A stretch of DNA of 25,334 bases, from NCBI GenBank assembly GCA_050743385.1, contig JBOGFJ010000053.1:1-25334 (forward strand), written 5' to 3'. Shown one piece after another: positions 1-7,441 of this stretch; the stretch's first letter is position 1; every line of letters begins with the position of its first letter. This DNA is from JACDBD01 sp050743385 (lineage in GTDB: Bacteria > Actinomycetota > Acidimicrobiia > IMCC26256 > JACDBD01). A model generated the notes under the pieces. It saw nothing but the letters and a program-made list of their open reading frames with translations, was not told the DNA's origin and ran no database searches. Made by a program: the position numbers and the translations under genes.

Positions 1-24
1 GTAGCCGCCGAGCTCGGCCTCTAG
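1..24 (+). CDS. 3' end of a convergent gene (partial)
   Basis: Reading frame 1 of the plus strand gives V-A-A-E-L-G-L followed by TAG at 22-24. This is exactly the C-terminal peptide encoded by thrC on the opposite strand (125-148). The two 24-base stretches differ at four positions, all third-codon synonymous changes. That argues for real coding sequence and possibly a second thrC-like gene arriving from the left, but seven small residues in an Ala-rich context could match by chance. The rest of the gene lies outside the window, so its function cannot be stated. Confidence 0.4.
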   Translation, partial: VAAELGL

Positions 25-75
25 CTCCTCTGGTCGCGCTCGCTTCGCTCGCCGCTCCCGCACGGGCCTGACGGC

Positions 76-102
76 CCCGAGGCGGGCGAAGCCCGCCCCG
101 GG
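76..102. terminator. Hairpin between convergent genes, probable bidirectional terminator
   Basis: An inverted repeat pairs GGCGGGC (81-87) with GCCCGCC (91-97) around the loop GAA. After one mismatch it extends with CCCG (76-79) against CGGG (99-102). It sits between the stop of the plus-strand gene ending at 24 and the thrC stop at 125. There is no U-tract, as is common for high-GC actinobacterial terminators. Confidence 0.6.
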
Positions 103-124
103 CTGGAGGATGGCAGCTCCTGGC

Positions 125-1198
125 CTACAGGCCCAGCTCGGCCGCCACCGCGGCCGGGGTCGGCTCGACGGCCGCCCCGACGTCGACCTCGGCGATGGCG
201 CGCTGCGGGTCTTTGAGGCCGTGGCCGGTGAGCGTGCACACGACCGTCTCGCCCGGCTCGACGAGCCCGGCGGCCGCCGCCCGCAGGAGCCCCGCCACCG
301 ATGCCGCCGACGCCGGCTCCACGAAGCAGCCCTCGTGCGCCGCGAGCAGCCGGTAGGCGTCGAGGATCTCGGCGTCGGTCACGGCGCCGATGTGCCCACC
401 TGACTCGTCGCGCGCCGCGAGCGCGCGCTCCCAGCTGGCCGGGTTCCCGATCCGGATCGCGGTCGCGATCGTCTCGGGGAAGGGTACGGGCTCGCCGCGG
501 ACGAGCGGGGCCGCCCCGGCCGCCTGCCAGCCGAGCATCCGTGGTTGCCGTCCCGACCGGCCCGACTCGTCGCACTCGACGTAGCCCGCCCACGTCGCGG
601 TGATGTTGCCGGCGTTGCCGACCGGGATGCAGTGGACGTCGGGCGCGTCGCCGAGCACGTCGACGATCTCGAATGCCACCGTCTTCTGGCCGTCGATACG
701 GAACTCGTTGATCGAGTTGACGACGACGAACTCTCCCCCGTCACCGAGTGCCCGCACCACGTCGAGCGCGGCGTCGAAGTTGCCCTGCACCGGCACGACC
801 CTCGCACCGTGGATGAGGGCCTGGGCGAGCTTCCCCAGCGCGATCTGACCCTCGGGGATCACGACGGCACAGGTCAGGCCGCCACGAGCGGCGTACGCGG
901 CCGCCGACGCCGAGGTGTTCCCGGTCGACGCGCAGATCACGGCCTTGGGCTGCTCCTCGAGCGCCTTTGAGATCGCCATCGTCATCCCGCGGTCCTTGAA
1001 CGAGCCCGTTGGGTTGGCGCCCTCGATCTTGAGGAGCACGCGGGCACGGGTGCGGTCGGAAAGGTGCGGCGCGTCGACGAGGGGTGTGCCCCCCTCCAGC
1101 AGGGTGACGACCGGGGTGGCGTCGGTGACCGGGAGGCGGTCGCGGTACGCCTCGATGACACCGGGCCAGTGCGGGCGGGTGGATGCAGGGTCGGTCAC
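125..1198 (-). CDS. thrC: Threonine synthase
   Basis: Converts O-phospho-L-homoserine to L-threonine in the cytoplasm, the last step of the threonine branch. The 357-residue protein is a fold-type II PLP enzyme. Lys68 in GSFKDRGM is the expected Schiff-base lysine, and GNTSASAAAYAARGG is the phosphate-binding region typical of the short actinobacterial ThrC. The GTG start at 1198 overlaps the hom stop (GTGA, 1195-1198), so translation is coupled. It is the last gene of the argS-lysA-hom-thrC unit. In mycobacteria thrB follows directly, but here a hairpin and a convergent gene follow, so homoserine kinase must be encoded elsewhere. Assignment is secure from motifs, length and context. Confidence 0.95.
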   Translation of the reverse strand: MTDPASTRPHWPGVIEAYRDRLPVTDATPVVTLLEGGTPLVDAPHLSDRTRARVLLKIEGANPTGSFKDRGMTMAISKALEEQPKAVICASTGNTSASAAAYAARGGLTCAVVIPEGQIALGKLAQALIHGARVVPVQGNFDAALDVVRALGDGGEFVVVNSINEFRIDGQKTVAFEIVDVLGDAPDVHCIPVGNAGNITATWAGYVECDESGRSGRQPRMLGWQAAGAAPLVRGEPVPFPETIATAIRIGNPASWERALAARDESGGHIGAVTDAEILDAYRLLAAHEGCFVEPASAASVAGLLRAAAAGLVEPGETVVCTLTGHGLKDPQRAIAEVDVGAAVEPTPAAVAAELGL

Positions 1199-2499
1199 GA
1201 CTCGTCGCCGATCACCCGCAGCACGGAGCCGACGCGGTGCACGGAATCGACGTCGCGCAGGGCGTGCACGGTGGCCCGCAGCGCGGCCTCGCGTGCCTTG
1301 TGGGTCACGAAGATGAGGCGGGCGTCGTCACCGATGCCCTTCTGCTGCATCGACTTGATCGACACGCCGTGGTGCCCGAACTCGGCCGCGATCTGGGCGA
1401 GCACGCCGGGACGGTCAGCGACCTCGATGAGCAGGTAGAACTGCGACTCGACCTCGTCGATGGGGCGGATCGGTCGACGCGCGAGGGGGCCGATGGTGGC
1501 GCCGCGCCCACCCGACACCAGGTTCTTCGCCGCGTCGATCAGGTCTCCCATGACGGCCGACGCGCTGGGCCCGCCGCCGGCGCCGCGCCCGTAGAGCATC
1601 AGCTCTCCCACGGCGTCGCCCTCGATGAACAAGGCGTTGAACGACTCGCGCACCGACGCCAGCGGATGCTGCAACGGCACCATCGTCGGGTGCACGCGCA
1701 CGGCCACGTCGCCGTCGATCTCCTCGGCAACTGCCAGCAGCTTCACCACGTAGCCGAGCTCGTGCGCCGACGCGATGTCGTCGTCGCTGACCTCGCTGAT
1801 GCCCTCCCGGTACACGTCGCCGGCGACGACCCGGGCACCGAACGCGATCGATGCCATGATCGCCGCCTTGGCCGCGGCGTCGTAGCCCTCGACGTCGGCG
1901 GTCGGATCTCGCTCCGCGAACCCGAGCGTCTGCGCCTCGGCCAGCGCGTCGTGGAACGACGACCCCTCTTCGGCCATGCGGGAGAGGATGTAGTTGGTCG
2001 TGCCGTTCACGATGCCCATGACCCTTCGGATCCGGTCGCCGGCCAGCGACTCGCGCAGGGGCCGGATGAGCGGGATGCCACCCGCGACCGCAGCCTCGAA
2101 GAGGATGTCGACCCCCGCGCCCTCGGCCACCTCGAAGAGCTCCTTGCCCACGTTGGCGAGGAGCTCCTTGTTGGCGGTGACAACGGGCTTGCCGCTCTTG
2201 AGCGCGTGCGTGACCAGTGAACGCGCGGGCTCGACGCCACCGATGAGCTCCACCACGATGTCGATCTCGGGGTCGTTGACCACCTCTTCGGCGTCGTTCG
2301 TGAACCGGCGGGCCGGAAGGGGCACGTCCCGCTCGAGAGCGAGGTTTCGCACGGCCACCCGTGCCACCTCCAACCGCACACCGGCGCGGCTCTCGATCAG
2401 GTCGGCGTGCTCGTCGACGAGCCGAACGAGAGCGGCGCCGACGTGGCCGCACCCGAGCAGCCCGACCTTCACGGAATCGTGTGCCAACCGGTCCATCAC
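1195..2499 (-). CDS. hom: Homoserine dehydrogenase with C-terminal ACT domain
   Basis: Reduces L-aspartate 4-semialdehyde to homoserine with NAD(P)H, the branch point to threonine and methionine. The N-terminal Rossmann fold shows GLLGCGHVGAALV (residues 13-25). TANKELL and NGTTNYIL are the substrate-site motifs of the family. The last ~85 residues form an ACT domain (YLLIEVADRPGVLAQIAAEF), the usual site of allosteric feedback, probably by threonine. The length, 434 residues, is typical of the monofunctional enzyme. Translation may start at GTG 2499 or at the adjacent ATG (2494-2496). It lies 16 bases after lysA and overlaps thrC by 4 bases. Confidence 0.96.
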   Translation of the reverse strand: MMDRLAHDSVKVGLLGCGHVGAALVRLVDEHADLIESRAGVRLEVARVAVRNLALERDVPLPARRFTNDAEEVVNDPEIDIVVELIGGVEPARSLVTHALKSGKPVVTANKELLANVGKELFEVAEGAGVDILFEAAVAGGIPLIRPLRESLAGDRIRRVMGIVNGTTNYILSRMAEEGSSFHDALAEAQTLGFAERDPTADVEGYDAAAKAAIMASIAFGARVVAGDVYREGISEVSDDDIASAHELGYVVKLLAVAEEIDGDVAVRVHPTMVPLQHPLASVRESFNALFIEGDAVGELMLYGRGAGGGPSASAVMGDLIDAAKNLVSGGRGATIGPLARRPIRPIDEVESQFYLLIEVADRPGVLAQIAAEFGHHGVSIKSMQQKGIGDDARLIFVTHKAREAALRATVHALRDVDSVHRVGSVLRVIGDES

Positions 2500-2515
2500 G
2501 CCTCAGTCTCGCGGA

Positions 2516-3802
2516 TCAATCCCTGTCGAGGCGCAGGAGATCGTCGAGGCTCTCGCGCTGGACGACCACCCGAGGCTCACCGTCGCTCACGAACACCACC
2601 GCCGGGCGCGGGACCTTGTTGTAGTTCGACGCCATCGAGTAGCCGTACGCACCGGTGACCGGCACGACCAGCAGGTCGCCGACGGCCACGGTGACCGGCA
2701 GATGGGCGTCGGTCACCACGATGTCTCCCTGCTCGCAGTGCTTCCCCGCGATCGACGCCACGAGCGGGCGAGGCTCGTCGATGCGCGCCGGCAGGTAGGC
2801 CTCGTAGCCCGCGCCGTAGAGCACCGGGCGGGGGTTGTCGCTCATGCCGCCGTCGACGGCGACGTAGGTCGGGCCGTCGGGGATGCGCTTCACCGTTCCG
2901 ACGCGGAACACGGTGAGGGCCGCGGGCGCCACGATGGAGCGGCCGGGCTCGACCATCAAACGCGGCGCGGCCAGGTTGGCGGCGGTGCACACGTCGTCGA
3001 GGGAGCCCCGCAGCGCCTTGGCGTACTCCCCCACGTCGCGCTGGGGATCGTCGAGCAGGTAGCGCACGCCGAGCCCGCCGCCGAGGTTGAGCTCGTCGAC
3101 CCTCGCGCCAGTGGCGGCGGTGATCTCCGCCGCCAGGCCCACGACGATCTCGACCGCCCGCCGGTACGACTCGAGCACGTAGATCTGCGATCCGATGTGC
3201 GAGTGAAGCCCGGCGAAGGTCAGCACCGGGCTGTCGACGACCCGCCGGGCGGCGGCCAGCGCTACCCCACCCGTCACCGTGAAGCCGAACTTCGACTCCT
3301 CCGTCCCGGTCTCGATGAAGACGTGGGTGTGTGCTTCCACACCCGGCGTCACCCGCACCAGTACCCTCGGCGCCACACCGCGGTCGGTCGCGAGCGCTTC
3401 GAGTCGGTCGAGCTCGTCGAAGGAGTCGGCGACGACGAGACCGATACCGGCGTCGAGAGCGGCGGTCAGCTCCTCGTCCGACTTGTTGTTGCCGTGCAAC
3501 ACCAGGCGCTCCGGTGGGAAGCCCGATTGGAGCGCGACGTGCAACTCGCCGCCGGTGGCGACGTCGAGATGGAGGCCCTCCTCGTGCACGAGGTGCACCA
3601 TGGCCCGGCACAGGAACGCCTTGCTCGCGTACGCGACGTTGCCCTCGCCGAAGTGGGTGACGTATTCCCGGCAGCGCCGGCGCAGATCGTCCTCGTCGTA
3701 GACGAACAGGGGCGTCCCGTACTCGTGCGCCAACGACTCGAGGTCGAGCGCGAGCAGCCCCGGCGGCACGAGCGCCCGGTCGAACGGGTCGCTCTCGCTC
3801 AT
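2516..3802 (-). CDS. lysA: Diaminopimelate decarboxylase
   Basis: Decarboxylates meso-diaminopimelate to L-lysine, the final step of lysine synthesis, using PLP. The 428-residue fold-type III protein has the PLP lysine at Lys61 (AYASKAFL), a glycine-rich phosphate loop GGGLGVRY, the EPGRSIVA motif, the CEQGD active-site cysteine segment, and GAYGYSMASNYN near the C-terminus. I chose ATG 3802 because it overlaps the argS stop (ATGA, 3799-3802) and gives the family length. An open frame continues upstream to 4291 but there it is only antisense to the argS frame. It lies between argS and hom, a conserved actinobacterial order. Confidence 0.96.
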   Translation of the reverse strand: MSESDPFDRALVPPGLLALDLESLAHEYGTPLFVYDEDDLRRRCREYVTHFGEGNVAYASKAFLCRAMVHLVHEEGLHLDVATGGELHVALQSGFPPERLVLHGNNKSDEELTAALDAGIGLVVADSFDELDRLEALATDRGVAPRVLVRVTPGVEAHTHVFIETGTEESKFGFTVTGGVALAAARRVVDSPVLTFAGLHSHIGSQIYVLESYRRAVEIVVGLAAEITAATGARVDELNLGGGLGVRYLLDDPQRDVGEYAKALRGSLDDVCTAANLAAPRLMVEPGRSIVAPAALTVFRVGTVKRIPDGPTYVAVDGGMSDNPRPVLYGAGYEAYLPARIDEPRPLVASIAGKHCEQGDIVVTDAHLPVTVAVGDLLVVPVTGAYGYSMASNYNKVPRPAVVFVSDGEPRVVVQRESLDDLLRLDRD

Positions 3803-5484
3803 GCCGGCTCCTCGTCTGTCTCGAGGCGGGGCATCTCCTCCGGCGCACTCACGCCGAGGAGCGCGAGCGCGTTGGCGAGACCGACGCGGCATGCCTCGAT
3901 GAGCCAGAGGCGAGCTTGGGTGAGGTCGGCCTCGTCGGTGATCACGCGGCAGTCGCGGTAGAAGCCGTGGAAGTCCTTGGCGAACTCGCGCGCCCAGTTG
4001 CTGAGGCGGTGCGGAGCTCGGAGATCGGCGGCTTCGGCGACGACGTCGGGGTACTCGGCGAGCGCGCGCAGCAACTCCGCCTCGCGCTCGTGCGTGAGCG
4101 GGGCAAGGTCGACCTGGTCGAGCGGGCGGCGCGTGACGCCGGCGGTGGTGGCCTTGCGACCGATCGACGCGATGCGAGCGTGCGCGTACTGGACGTAGTA
4201 CACGGGGTTCTCGAGTGACTGCGCGGTCACCTCGTCGAGGTCGAACGTCTGGGCGGTGTCGATGCCCTGGAGGAGGAAGGTGAGCCGGCACACGTCGGGA
4301 TCGACTTCGTCGAGGATGTCGGCGAGCGTGATGATGTTGCCCGCCCGCCGTGAGAGCCGCACGAGCTCACCACCCCGAAGCAGCTTCACCAGCTGCCCGA
4401 GGATGACCTCCGGTTCCCCCGCGGCGTAGCCGAGTGCCTGCATGCCCGCCTGGAGCGATTTGACCTGCCCGTGGTGGTCGGCCCCCCAGATGTCGATGAC
4501 GTGCTCCCAGCCGCGGGCGAGCTTGTCGCGGTGGTAGGCGATGTCGGGCAGCAGGTACGTCGGGGCGCCGTCGCTCTTGACGAGCACGCGGTCGCGCTGG
4601 TCGCCGAACGTCGTGGAGCGCAGCCACGTAGCGCCCTCGTGCTCGTAGACGTGACCCCGTTCGCGCAGCTGCTCGAGCACGGCGGCGACGTCGCCCCGCT
4701 CGTGGAGTGACCGCTCCGAGAACCACGTGTCGAAGTGCACGCCGATCCGGGCGAGATCGGCTTGGAGCCCGCGGACCGCGTCGCGATAGCCCCAGTCGCG
4801 CGCCTCCTCCTCGGTGACGCCGCCGCCGAGCTCGGTGCGCATACGGTCGGCCATCTCCACCAGGTACTCCCCCTGGTACCCGTCCTCGGGCGGCTCGCGG
4901 CCCTCGTACCGGGCGAACAGCGAGGCACCGAAGGTGTCGAGCTGGTTCCCGGCGTCGTTGAGGTAGTACTCGCGATGGACCGTCGCCCCCTCCGCGGCCA
5001 GGAGGTTGGCGATGGCGTCCCCCACCGCGACCCAGCGCCCGCCGCCGGCGTGGAGCGGGCCGGTGGGGTTGGCCGAGACGAACTCGAGGTTCACGCGCCG
5101 CCCGCCGAGGCGGTCGCCGCGCCCGTACCCGGCTCCGGCGACGACCACGTCGCGCAGGACATCGTGGAGCCAGGTCGGCCGCAAGTGGAAGTTGAGGAAG
5201 CCCGCGCCCGCGATCTCGACCCGGGCGACCTGCTCCGGCGGATCGGCTTCGATCGTCGCGCAGAGTGACTGCGCCACCTCGCGCGGTGCTTGCTTCGCCG
5301 ACGCCGCGACCTGGAACGCGACGTTCGCGGACCAATCGCCGTGCTCGCGCATTTTGGGCCGCTCGAGCGCGAGGCCTTGCGGCGGCTCGGGGAAGCCGTT
5401 TGCGGTCAACGCGCGCCGCAGGGAGTCGATGATCTGGTCGCGAATCACGGGCAGTACGCGCAGAGCGCGCGCATCATCGTACAT
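3799..5484 (-). CDS. argS: Arginyl-tRNA synthetase
   Basis: Charges tRNA-Arg with arginine; class Ia synthetase acting in the cytosol. The 561-residue protein begins MYDDARALRV, and the N-terminal ~110 residues match the Arg-specific additional domain. The HIGH signature appears as HAGG (residues 145-148, within ANPTGPLHAGGGR), close to the HIGG form of actinobacterial enzymes. REYYLNDAGNQ, the GADHHG segment and the KMSK-region equivalent VRLSRRAGNI follow, then the DALR anticodon-binding domain (NPVYYVQYAHARIAS). ATG 5484 was chosen because the Arg-specific domain begins here, although the frame stays open to 5841. It is the first gene of the leftward operon, and a tRNA-Arg gene lies about 1.8 kb away. 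Confidence 0.95.
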   Translation of the reverse strand: MYDDARALRVLPVIRDQIIDSLRRALTANGFPEPPQGLALERPKMREHGDWSANVAFQVAASAKQAPREVAQSLCATIEADPPEQVARVEIAGAGFLNFHLRPTWLHDVLRDVVVAGAGYGRGDRLGGRRVNLEFVSANPTGPLHAGGGRWVAVGDAIANLLAAEGATVHREYYLNDAGNQLDTFGASLFARYEGREPPEDGYQGEYLVEMADRMRTELGGGVTEEEARDWGYRDAVRGLQADLARIGVHFDTWFSERSLHERGDVAAVLEQLRERGHVYEHEGATWLRSTTFGDQRDRVLVKSDGAPTYLLPDIAYHRDKLARGWEHVIDIWGADHHGQVKSLQAGMQALGYAAGEPEVILGQLVKLLRGGELVRLSRRAGNIITLADILDEVDPDVCRLTFLLQGIDTAQTFDLDEVTAQSLENPVYYVQYAHARIASIGRKATTAGVTRRPLDQVDLAPLTHEREAELLRALAEYPDVVAEAADLRAPHRLSNWAREFAKDFHGFYRDCRVITDEADLTQARLWLIEACRVGLANALALLGVSAPEEMPRLETDEEPA

Positions 5485-5530
5485 ACCGTGCTCGCGTCGG
5501 CTTCGGCTCTTTCCTCTTGCGCGCGCGGAG

Positions 5531-5573
5531 TGGTCATGACCACTATCCTGCCAAGGTTCCCGCGCACGCGGGA
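5531..5573. promoter_or_regulatory. Two inverted repeats in the argS/GGDEF divergent spacer
   Basis: TGGTCATGACCA at 5531-5542 is a perfect 12-bp palindrome. TCCCGCG-CA-CGCGGGA at 5558-5573 is a 16-bp inverted repeat with 7-bp arms. Both lie between the argS start (5484) and the likely diguanylate cyclase start (5637). They are plausible operators or leader hairpins for either gene. No convincing -35/-10 pair could be assigned. Confidence 0.4.
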
Positions 5574-5578
5574 CACGG

Positions 5579-5617
5579 GGCGAGCTGCAACTGCCGGGGC
5601 GAACTGCAACTGCCAGG
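5579..5617. repeat. Two tandem 19-bp repeats in the divergent promoter region
   Basis: Two head-to-tail copies of a 19-bp unit, GGCGAGCTGCAACTGCCGG at 5579-5597 and GGCGAACTGCAACTGCCAG at 5598-5616, differ at two positions. The shared core is CTGCAACTGCC. A period of 19 bp is close to two helical turns and would place two protein-binding sites on one face of the DNA. The location upstream of the diguanylate cyclase gene suggests an activator or repressor site. The function is inferred only from position and repetition. Confidence 0.45.
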
Positions 5618-5636
5618 CGCGACAAGGGCGGTCGAC

Positions 5637-6560
5637 GTGGGGCGATGGAGCGGGCGCAGGGATACCGTTCCGCGCGCTCTGCAACCGGTCGCCGACCAAG
5701 CGTACGGAGCGGCGGCACCGACCGCGCTCGAATCCGCGTCGGCCATCGACTTCCCCCGCGACGACGCGAGCGGCGGCGATGCTGCGGAACCGGAGTCCGT
5801 CGTCGGCGAGATCGTCGCCGACCTGGTCGACGAGCTCTCACATGCCAGCGCGTCGGGCATCGGCGTGCTGTACCGCGCGCTCGACGAGGTCGTCGCGTTC
5901 CTCGGTGTCGACGACGCGATCGTCGTGATCGACGAGCCGGGCCTGGGTCGCCAGGTCTTTCGCGCCGGGCGCCGGCCGTTCGAGGATGGCGCCCTCCAGC
6001 TCCTCGAGTGGGGCACGGGCCTCTATCTCGAGCCCGAAGTCCCGGCCTTCGACGACACGCTCGTCGTCAACCTCTGCCTCATCGCCTTGCGACTCGATCT
6101 GCTGCGCTACGACGCGTGGCACGACCCGCTCACCGGCTTGTACGACCGGCGCAGCTTCGACCGCCTGCTCGAGCACGCGGTTGCCCGCAGCCGCCGCTAC
6201 AGCTGGCGGTTCACGCTCGTGATCCTCGACCTCGACGCGTTCAAGGCCCTCAACGACCTCGAGGGGCACGCCGCCGGCGACGATGCCCTGCGGTCGCTGG
6301 CCGACCGGTTCCGGCGGGTCCTGCGCTTCGGCGACGACGCCGCCCGCATCGGCGGCGACGAGTTCGGCCTGATCCTGCCCAACACCGACCCCGCCGACAT
6401 TCCCGGGCTCCTCGAACGGGTGCACGCTGCCGATCCTCACGGCCGAGGGGCACCATCGTTCTCCTACGGCCTCGCCGTGTGCCCGACCGAGGCCGACGAC
6501 TTCGACGTCCTCTTCCGACTGGCCGACGAGCGACTCTACGAAGCGAAGAGCCGCCGGTGA
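5637..6560 (+). CDS. GGDEF-domain diguanylate cyclase
   Basis: Predicted to make cyclic di-GMP from two GTP. Counting from the GTG at 5637 (307 residues), the C-terminal half is a full GGDEF domain: DPLTGLYDRRSF at 163-174, the metal/GTP segment LDLDAFKALND, and an intact GGDEF active site at 239-243. RFGD at 230-233 sits exactly five residues upstream and fits the RxxD inhibitory c-di-GMP site, so product inhibition is likely. The N-terminal ~150 residues look like a degenerate GAF-type sensor with no recognised ligand. No membrane segment is seen, so it is cytoplasmic. The start is uncertain: the frame stays open to TTG 5517, but the codons before 5637 run through the tandem repeats. The stop overlaps the next gene (GTGA). 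Confidence 0.85.
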   Translation: MGRWSGRRDTVPRALQPVADQAYGAAAPTALESASAIDFPRDDASGGDAAEPESVVGEIVADLVDELSHASASGIGVLYRALDEVVAFLGVDDAIVVIDEPGLGRQVFRAGRRPFEDGALQLLEWGTGLYLEPEVPAFDDTLVVNLCLIALRLDLLRYDAWHDPLTGLYDRRSFDRLLEHAVARSRRYSWRFTLVILDLDAFKALNDLEGHAAGDDALRSLADRFRRVLRFGDDAARIGGDEFGLILPNTDPADIPGLLERVHAADPHGRGAPSFSYGLAVCPTEADDFDVLFRLADERLYEAKSRR

Positions 6561-7255
6561 ACGTCGACGACCTCGAGCTGGAGCTGCGCAAGCTCCCCGG
6601 GGTGCGGGCCGCAGGGTTCAGCGAGCGCGAGGACATGCTCTTCGTCCAGGTCCAAGCCGGTGGTGACGACGATCCCGGCGACTCGGGGCTCGCGCTCCAG
6701 GCCTCGCGGATCGCAGCTCGTCACTCGGAGCTGCCCGTGACGGTGGAGCTCGTGCGATGGCGCGAGCCGACAGTCGCGCGGCGAGAGGGACGCCCTCCCG
6801 CCGAGGAGGCCGTGCTCGCCGGCGCCACCGGGCACGGGGCGCCGAGGGCGGAGAACCGCGGCACCGCCGCGCACGAGGGCGGACGCGAGCCCCGGCTCGT
6901 GCTGCTGGCGGTGCTGGTGTTCCCCGACGCCGACGAGATCGAAGTGCACCTCACCCGCGGTGAGCAACGCGCGATCGGCCGGGCACCCGCGAGTGGTGGC
7001 GCCATCTCGGCCGTGCAGGCGACGGTCGCGGCGGTGAAGGGCTTCTGCTCCGTGCTCCCGTACGCACCAGGTTGGGCGCGCACGATCGAGACCACGGCGC
7101 CGAGCCGCTTCCTGGTCGCGGTCGCGCTCTTTGCCCCGGGGACGCAGGCATACCGCTACGGCCTCGCCGCCGGCGACAGCGAACCCGAAGCCGCTGCCCG
7201 GGCGACGCTTCACGCGCTCAACCGGGTGCTGGCGTTGGAGCTCCAGGTCGGCTGA
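6557..7255 (+). CDS. Conserved-looking protein of unknown function, coupled to the GGDEF gene
   Basis: A 232-residue protein whose GTG start (6557) overlaps the stop of the diguanylate cyclase gene, so the two are translationally coupled. I do not recognise the family. The N-terminal ~70 residues (LELRKLPGVRAAGF...) look like a small alpha/beta domain with alternating charged and hydrophobic residues. A low-complexity Arg/Gly/Glu linker follows at about 75-115. The C-terminal ~115 residues contain an ordered segment with beta-strand-like LVLLAVLVF, then RFLVAVALFAP and a final helix rich in Ala and Leu. No signal peptide or transmembrane helix is evident. Coupling suggests a partner, target or regulator of the cyclase. 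Codon structure strongly favours coding. Confidence 0.75.
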   Translation: MNVDDLELELRKLPGVRAAGFSEREDMLFVQVQAGGDDDPGDSGLALQASRIAARHSELPVTVELVRWREPTVARREGRPPAEEAVLAGATGHGAPRAENRGTAAHEGGREPRLVLLAVLVFPDADEIEVHLTRGEQRAIGRAPASGGAISAVQATVAAVKGFCSVLPYAPGWARTIETTAPSRFLVAVALFAPGTQAYRYGLAAGDSEPEAAARATLHALNRVLALELQVG

Positions 7256-7299
7256 CGACACGCGGCCGGCGAAACACGCGCTGGTACCCTCGGAGTCCC

Positions 7300-7371
7300 G
7301 CCCTCGTAGCTCAGGGGATAGAGCAGTGGCCTCCGGAGCCATGTGCGCAGGTTCGAATCCTGCCGAGGGCG
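7300..7371 (+). tRNA. tRNA-Arg (anticodon CCG)
   Basis: The full cloverleaf can be drawn. The acceptor stem 7300-7306 pairs with 7364-7370 and the D stem GCTC/GAGC is at 7309-7312/7321-7324. The anticodon stem is 7326-7330/7338-7342 (first pair a G-U wobble), with loop CTCCGGA and anticodon CCG at 7333-7335. The T arm GCAGG-TTCGAAT-CCTGC spans 7347-7363. The discriminator base is G7371 and CCA is not encoded. It reads the CGG arginine codon. Its 3' part is duplicated at 13229-13273, so it has served as an integration site. Confidence 0.95.
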
Positions 7372-7372
7372 C
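7328..7372 (+). repeat. Proximal 45-bp direct repeat within the tRNA (att-like)
   Basis: This segment, from the anticodon arm to one base past the discriminator, recurs in the same orientation at 13229-13273 with one mismatch (T7342 versus C13243). Tyrosine recombinases commonly use tRNA 3' ends as attachment cores, and the element downstream restores the tRNA. This copy is part of the intact tRNA. Confidence 0.8.
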
Positions 7373-7381
7373 CCACCGATT

Positions 7382-7409
7382 CCGCCGTCAGCGAAGCGCT
7401 CCACGGCGG
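7382..7409. terminator. Nested hairpin between tRNA-Arg and the convergent GT gene
   Basis: The outer stem is CCGCCGT (7382-7388) with ACGGCGG (7403-7409). Inside, AGCG (7390-7393) pairs with CGCT (7397-7400) around AAG. It lies 10 bases after the tRNA and 32 bases beyond the stop of the leftward operon, so it can terminate transcription from both sides. There is no U-tract. Confidence 0.5.
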
Positions 7410-7441
7410 CACGGCCGGCGGCGGGAGTTCCGTCGCGTTCC

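Noticed and set aside
31..56. Repeated CGCTCGCTTCGCTCG stretch near the left edge as a possible repeat array or CRISPR
   Set aside because: It is a short internal duplication in GC-rich intergenic DNA with no spacer structure, and no CRISPR array is present anywhere in the window.
3799..5484. Apparent loss of HIGH and KMSK motifs in argS
   Set aside because: HAGG/HIGG and an LSRRAG-type segment are normal variants in actinobacterial arginyl-tRNA synthetases, so this is not evidence of an inactive enzyme.
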